This document shows, one piece after another, positions 5,483-9,736 of a stretch of DNA of 9,736 nt. Positions within the stretch are counted from its first letter, which is position 1, and each line of letters begins with the position of its first letter. Origin of the DNA: RGIG4140 sp045635565 (GTDB taxonomy: Bacteria > Pseudomonadota > Alphaproteobacteria > CAAHEQ01 > UBA3637); contig JAZTVX010000017.1 of the NCBI GenBank assembly GCA_045635565.1, forward strand, positions 1 through 9,736, written 5' to 3'. The notes under the pieces were generated by a model that was not told where the DNA came from, ran no database searches, and saw only the letters and a list, made by a program, of their open reading frames with translations. Position numbers and translations under genes: made by a program.

Positions 5483-6859
5483 ATGATACATTCCATGGTT
5501 AAGGGTAACCCGATAAAATTGATTATCTTGTTTGCATTGCCGATTTTACTGGGACAGTTATTTCAGCAGGTTTATATTTTGTCTGATTTGTACATTTTGG
5601 GACGTTTTTTGGGTGTTCATGCTTTGGCGGTTGCTGGTGCTATGACTCCAATTTTTGTAATGGCTATCATGTTATCGGCTGGTTTTACGAATGGATTATG
5701 TGTCATAACAGCACAACGCTTTGGAGCGAATGATATTAAGCAGGTTCGTCGGTCTTTTTGCTGTGGTTTGATACTGACGGCTATTTTCTGTTGCATTTTA
5801 GTTGTGAGCGTTCAATCACATTTAGATGTGATTTTAGCTCAGATGAATGTTCCGACAGATATTTATGACGATTCTAAAATGTTTTTAAAAATATTGATTT
5901 ATTCACTGATTGCCACATTGTTTTATAATTTTTTTGCCGGTATTATGCGTTCATTGGGTGACAGTAAAACACCTCTTTATTTTTTAATTTTTGCCTCTGT
6001 TTTGAACATTATTATCAATGTGACAATGATTATTCATTTCCAATGGAATGTAACAGGTGTTGCCATTGGCACCGGTATAGCCCAAACAATATCTGTTCTT
6101 CTTTGTGTTATTTATATTTTTTATAAATATCCGATATTAAAACTAAAATCCAGAGATTGGAAAATGGATTTTTCATTTGTTGTGGAACATTTAAAAATGG
6201 CTATTCCCATGTCTGTTCAATTTTCAATCATCGGATTAAGTGTTATTGTGGTACAAAGTATTTGTAATACATTCGGTACGGAAACGATTGCTGCCTTTAC
6301 ATCGGCTTCTCGTATTGAACAAATTGCTACAACTCCTTTGTTTTCTTTGGGTATGGCTATGTCAACGTATACGGCTCAAAATTACGGCAGTCGCTATATA
6401 CGCCGTATTCGTCAGGGGGTTTTGCAATGTTTTTTAATTATGTGTATATTGAGTTTGTGTTTGGCAGGGTTAGCCTATTATTGGAGTGATGTTTTGGCTG
6501 GTATTTTTTTGACAAATCCATCACAAGAAGTTTTAAATCAAACAATAACTTATATTCAAACAACAAGTTATTTTTATTTCTTTTTAGGCATGATTTTTTT
6601 GTTCAGACAGGTTTTACAAGGTATTGGATATCCTATTTTGCCGTTAATTTCCAGTATTGTGGAATTGTTCATGCGAGCATTTGCCGCTCTTTATTTGGCT
6701 ACATTATATGGCTATATCGGTATTTGTTTTGCCGGTCCGATTGCTTGGCTTGGAGGCAGTATCGTTGTTATGATTGGTTATTTTATTATTATCAGTCAAT
6801 TTAAGGTATCCTTGTTTGGTAAATTAGACCAACGTTCACCCTTACCACGAACTGTATAA
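5483..6859 (+). CDS. MATE-family multidrug/toxin exporter
   Basis: This is a 458-residue inner-membrane protein with about 12 hydrophobic segments in two similar halves, normal for MATE transporters. MATE proteins expel drugs or metabolites in exchange for Na+ or H+. Family features include the N-terminal GNPIKLIILFALPILLGQ..QQVYILSDLYILGRFLG, the segment TNGLCVITAQRFGA, and GIMRSLGDSKTPLYF at the end of the fourth helix region. The second half has TPLFSLGMAMSTYTAQNYG, followed by FRQVLQGIGYPILPL. The substrate cannot be told. The ATG at 5483 has GGAG 6 bases upstream. A TTG at 5471 in the same frame lies before that site and is unlikely to be used. The gene follows the DUF1189-like gene after 79 bases that contain the 14-bp hairpin, so it may have its own control. 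Confidence 0.92.
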   Translation: MIHSMVKGNPIKLIILFALPILLGQLFQQVYILSDLYILGRFLGVHALAVAGAMTPIFVMAIMLSAGFTNGLCVITAQRFGANDIKQVRRSFCCGLILTAIFCCILVVSVQSHLDVILAQMNVPTDIYDDSKMFLKILIYSLIATLFYNFFAGIMRSLGDSKTPLYFLIFASVLNIIINVTMIIHFQWNVTGVAIGTGIAQTISVLLCVIYIFYKYPILKLKSRDWKMDFSFVVEHLKMAIPMSVQFSIIGLSVIVVQSICNTFGTETIAAFTSASRIEQIATTPLFSLGMAMSTYTAQNYGSRYIRRIRQGVLQCFLIMCILSLCLAGLAYYWSDVLAGIFLTNPSQEVLNQTITYIQTTSYFYFFLGMIFLFRQVLQGIGYPILPLISSIVELFMRAFAALYLATLYGYIGICFAGPIAWLGGSIVVMIGYFIIISQFKVSLFGKLDQRSPLPRTV

Positions 6860-6875
6860 AAAAATCTGATTACCT

Positions 6876-6904
6876 CTTGAAAAACGTTTCGATTATCATT
6901 ATAT
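6876..6904 (+). promoter_or_regulatory. Heat-shock-like (RpoH) promoter of clpB
   Basis: CTTGAAA (6876-6882) matches the RpoH -35 consensus. ATTATAT (6898-6904), 18 bases after CTTG, is close to the alphaproteobacterial -10 pattern CYTATNT. The start codon lies 26 bases further on. clpB is a classic RpoH target, which supports the reading. A sigma-70 reading (TTGAAA, 17 bases, TATATG) overlaps it. Confidence 0.5.
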
Positions 6905-6930
6905 GCCTTTTATAGAAAGGATATCAAATA

Positions 6931-9447
6931 ATGAATGAAGAAAAATTAACAGACAGATCAAAAGGATTTATTCAATCAGCACATAATTTGGCTGTTCGGA
7001 ATAATCATCAGTTTTTAGTACCGGAACATCTTTTAAAAGTTTTGCTTGATGATAAGGAGGGACAGGCATCAACTTTGCTGACTCAAGCAAATGTTGATGT
7101 TCCCTCATTAACAAAACAAGTGCAACAAGCCGTGGATAAACTGCCCCGTGTTGAAGGGTCGCATGTACAAACCGTTGCCTCACAGCCATTTTTGAAAGTT
7201 TTGGATACGGCTGAAAGTTTATCTCACAAAGCGAAGGATTCCTATGTAACAACGGAACGTTTGTTACAAGCATTGATGATGGGAAATTCGTATGGTGTTG
7301 ATGAAAAAAAACTCAATGAAGTTATCAATCAAATGCGACAGGGACGTACGGCTCAATCTCCAACGGCAGAAGATAATTTTGAAGCGTTAAAAAAATATGC
7401 AACGGATTATACGCAAAGAGCATTACAAGGCAAACTGGATCCTGTTATCGGACGAGATGAAGAAATTCGGCATACGATACAGGTTTTATCTCGCAGAACA
7501 AAAAATAATCCTATTTTAATCGGTGAGCCGGGGGTAGGTAAAACGGCTATTGTTGAAGGATTGGCTTTGCGTATTGTCAACGGTGATGTGCCGGAAACAT
7601 TAGCACATAAACGGTTAATGGCTTTGGATATGGGGGCTTTGATTGCCGGTGCTAAATATCGGGGTGAATTTGAGGAACGATTAAAATCTGTTTTAGAAGA
7701 AGTTGCCACTTCTCAAGGTCAAATCATTTTATTTATTGATGAGATGCACACGGTTGTCGGTGCCGGAGCAACAGGCGGATCAATGGATGCTTCTAATTTA
7801 TTGAAACCGGCATTAGCACGGGGCGAATTGCATTGTATTGGAGCAACAACACTTAAAGAATATCAAAAATATATTGAAAAAGATCAAGCCTTTGCTCGGC
7901 GTTTTCAACCGGTTTATGTCGGTGAACCACAGGTGGAGGAAACGATTTCAATTCTTCGGGGTATCAAAGAAAAATATGAATTACATCACGGTGTTCGCAT
8001 TTCTGACGCAGCATTAGTAACGGCAGCCGTTATGTCAAATCGGTATATAACAGATAGATTTTTACCGGATAAAGCGATTGATTTAATGGATGAAGCGGCC
8101 AGTAAATTACGCATGGCTATTGATTCGAAACCGGAACATTTGGATGAACTGGACCGTAAATTGATTCAATTGAAGATTGAAAGAGAAGCGTTACGAAAGG
8201 AAACAGACAATGCAACACAAGAACGATTAAAATCGATTGAACAACAAATTAAAGATTTGGAAAAGGAATCGTTAGAAGAAACACGACAATGGAATACGCA
8301 TAAAAATGCGTTGCAGGAAGCCAATCGGATACGAGAACAACTGGATTTAGCACGTAATGGTATCGAAAAAGCATTACGGGACGGTTTATATGAGAAAGCC
8401 GGAGAATTACAGTACAAAGAAATACCCGAATTGGAAAAAAAATTGGCTCAACTCAATGAACAAAGTCAGTCAACAACCAGTCTTGAAACGGTTATGCCGG
8501 ATATGATAGCCTCTATTGTATCCAAATGGACGGGCATCCCTGTTGACAAACTGATGGGTAGTGAACGAGAAAAGTTATTGCATATGGAAGAGGAATTGGC
8601 ACGTCGTGTTGTTGGGCAAAATGAAGCTGTTACGGCGGTTTCGAATGCCGTTCGTCGTTCCCGTTCAGGTTTAAAAGATCCTAATAGACCTATTGGTTCA
8701 TTTTTATTTTTGGGACCGACCGGTGTTGGAAAGACAGAGTTGGCAAAGGCGTTGGCAACATTCCTATTTGATGAAGAAACAGCATATTTACGAATTGATA
8801 TGTCCGAATACATGGAAAAACATGCTGTTGCCAGATTGATTGGAGCCCCTCCGGGATATGTCGGTTACGATGAAGGTGGGATTTTAACAGAGGCTGTTCG
8901 TCGTCGTCCTTATCAAGTTATTTTGTTTGATGAAGTAGAGAAAGCACATCAAGATGTTTTTAATGTGTTGTTGCAAGTTTTAGATGATGGTCGATTAACA
9001 GACGGACAGGGTCGAACGGTTGATTTTAAAAATACGTTTTTGATTATGACGTCTAATTTGGTTGTTAATGGTCAGGAAAAGGATATTTTATCCCGTTTAA
9101 AGTCATTTTTTAAACCGGAATTCATCAATCGATTAGATGAAATCATTGTATTTCATGCTTTAAATCAGGAAGCAATACGTCGAATTGTTGAAATTCAACT
9201 GAATAGATTGGAACATCGATTAAAAGAACACAATATTCATATTCAGATTGATGATAAAGCAAAGGATAAGTTATCTCAAGATGGTTATGATGAAGAATTT
9301 GGGGCAAGACCGTTAAAACGCCTAATACAACAGGAAATTGAAAACCCGTTAGCTGTTTATTTATTGGAAGGAGAAATTCAAGATAATTCAACGGTAATGA
9401 TTTCGGTTGATCAGAATAATCATTATACGTTTCAGATAACGAAGTAA
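6931..9447 (+). CDS. clpB: ATP-dependent disaggregase ClpB
   Basis: ClpB is a hexameric AAA+ chaperone that, with DnaK, pulls aggregated proteins apart after heat stress. The 838 residues compare with 857 in E. coli. An N-terminal Clp repeat domain (1-145) is followed by ATPase domain 1: Walker A GEPGVGKT (198-205), pore loop KYRGEF (Y243), Walker B FIDE (D270/E271) and arginines R323/R324. The coiled-coil middle domain (about 390-525) marks ClpB rather than ClpA/ClpC. ATPase domain 2 has Walker A GPTGVGKT (595-602), pore loop GYVGY, Walker B LFDE (D667/E668) and INR (R734). After TSNL (707-710) the usual Gly is replaced by VV and about 12 residues are missing relative to E. coli. No LGF/IGF ClpP loop is seen. 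GAAAGG lies about 10 bases before the ATG. Confidence 0.98.
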   Translation: MNEEKLTDRSKGFIQSAHNLAVRNNHQFLVPEHLLKVLLDDKEGQASTLLTQANVDVPSLTKQVQQAVDKLPRVEGSHVQTVASQPFLKVLDTAESLSHKAKDSYVTTERLLQALMMGNSYGVDEKKLNEVINQMRQGRTAQSPTAEDNFEALKKYATDYTQRALQGKLDPVIGRDEEIRHTIQVLSRRTKNNPILIGEPGVGKTAIVEGLALRIVNGDVPETLAHKRLMALDMGALIAGAKYRGEFEERLKSVLEEVATSQGQIILFIDEMHTVVGAGATGGSMDASNLLKPALARGELHCIGATTLKEYQKYIEKDQAFARRFQPVYVGEPQVEETISILRGIKEKYELHHGVRISDAALVTAAVMSNRYITDRFLPDKAIDLMDEAASKLRMAIDSKPEHLDELDRKLIQLKIEREALRKETDNATQERLKSIEQQIKDLEKESLEETRQWNTHKNALQEANRIREQLDLARNGIEKALRDGLYEKAGELQYKEIPELEKKLAQLNEQSQSTTSLETVMPDMIASIVSKWTGIPVDKLMGSEREKLLHMEEELARRVVGQNEAVTAVSNAVRRSRSGLKDPNRPIGSFLFLGPTGVGKTELAKALATFLFDEETAYLRIDMSEYMEKHAVARLIGAPPGYVGYDEGGILTEAVRRRPYQVILFDEVEKAHQDVFNVLLQVLDDGRLTDGQGRTVDFKNTFLIMTSNLVVNGQEKDILSRLKSFFKPEFINRLDEIIVFHALNQEAIRRIVEIQLNRLEHRLKEHNIHIQIDDKAKDKLSQDGYDEEFGARPLKRLIQQEIENPLAVYLLEGEIQDNSTVMISVDQNNHYTFQITK

Positions 9448-9465
9448 GATATTATTTTGTGTTCA

Positions 9466-9511
9466 ATATACAAATGCTCTTTTCGTGATAACGATAAGGG
9501 CATTTGTATAT
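9466..9511 (+). terminator. Long hairpin after clpB, without a T-run
   Basis: ATATACAAATGC (9466-9477) pairs perfectly with GCATTTGTATAT (9500-9511). The helix continues through TCTT/AAGG and TCGT/ACGA to a GATA loop, with one T-T mismatch: about 20 bp in all. It starts 18 bases after the clpB stop. No U-tract follows, so it may protect or define the 3' end of the mRNA rather than be a standard intrinsic terminator. Confidence 0.55.
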
Positions 9512-9736
9512 ACTATATCAAATATCTAAAAACGATTCGTTTTTTGATGTTTTGAATAGTAATTTAAATATAAAAAAAGACTTTTGCAAAACGCTAAAAC
9601 CTATTCAAAAATAAGGCTTAAAAATCAATATATTCTCATTAAAAAACGTGTCAAAAAAAGGTACGTTATTTTTCCCATACTATTATGCGAAATACTTCTT
9701 GTCAACTAAAAAATGCAATCATCTGATTTTTATATC
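9512..9736. other. AT-rich end of window, no gene seen
   Basis: There is no credible coding frame. It holds a weak hairpin AAAACGA/TCGTTTT near 9526-9541, an inverted repeat TTTTGAATAG (9550-9559) / CTATTCAAAA (9601-9610), and a candidate leftward promoter at 9677-9705. Confidence 0.5.
9677..9705 (-). promoter_or_regulatory. Candidate leftward promoter facing clpB
   Basis: On the minus strand a perfect TTGACA (9705-9700) and TAGTAT (9682-9677) are 17 bases apart. Transcription from about 9670 would run toward the 3' end of clpB, with no gene in between. It may make a small RNA or be a chance match. Confidence 0.35.

Noticed and set aside
6860..6930. Terminator between the MATE gene and clpB
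   Set aside because: No stem-loop with a T-run is visible. Read-through into clpB remains possible alongside its own promoter.

Overview
The window is about 9.7 kb of AT-rich bacterial DNA. It looks like an alphaproteobacterium with a small, low-GC genome, for example a host-associated or gut lineage. This placement is an inference from the Gram-negative gene set (outer-membrane-type lipoprotein, queA, clpB, a Sel1 protein), the Shine-Dalgarno-led starts and an RpoH-like promoter before clpB. No rRNA gene or marker phylogeny is present to confirm it.

Left end (1-864): a tRNA-Gly(CCC) gene lacks only its first three bases. It is followed by an intrinsic terminator and then three tandem units of about 150 bp. 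Each unit starts with the same roughly 70-nt structured core and ends in its own terminator. Units 2 and 3 also end in a copy of the tRNA 3' tail, including CCA. The layout recalls the tyrT/rtT repeats of E. coli, where tandem repeats after a tRNA gene carry the last 19 bp of the tRNA. An AT-rich gap without genes follows. This array is the most unusual part of the window.

Leftward block (865-3419, minus strand): queA (queuosine tRNA modification) is read first from a very good sigma-70-type promoter. Next comes a secreted Sel1-repeat protein with a poly-arginine tail, then a small three-helix membrane protein whose ribosome-binding site overlaps the Sel1 stop codon. A hairpin plus T-run ends the block at about 803-837.

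Rightward block (3451-9447, plus strand): divergent from queA are a lipoprotein with four DAF-D-G-x-A-S repeats, a DUF1189-like polytopic membrane protein 24 bp later, a MATE-family exporter preceded by a perfect 14-bp hairpin, and clpB. clpB has a heat-shock-like promoter and a shortened sensor-1 region in its second ATPase domain. A long hairpin follows the clpB stop. The last 225 bp hold no gene, but they contain a good candidate promoter pointing back toward clpB.

The protein genes are mostly housekeeping or envelope/stress functions (tRNA modification, envelope proteins, export, protein disaggregation). No phage, transposase, CRISPR or defence gene is visible.
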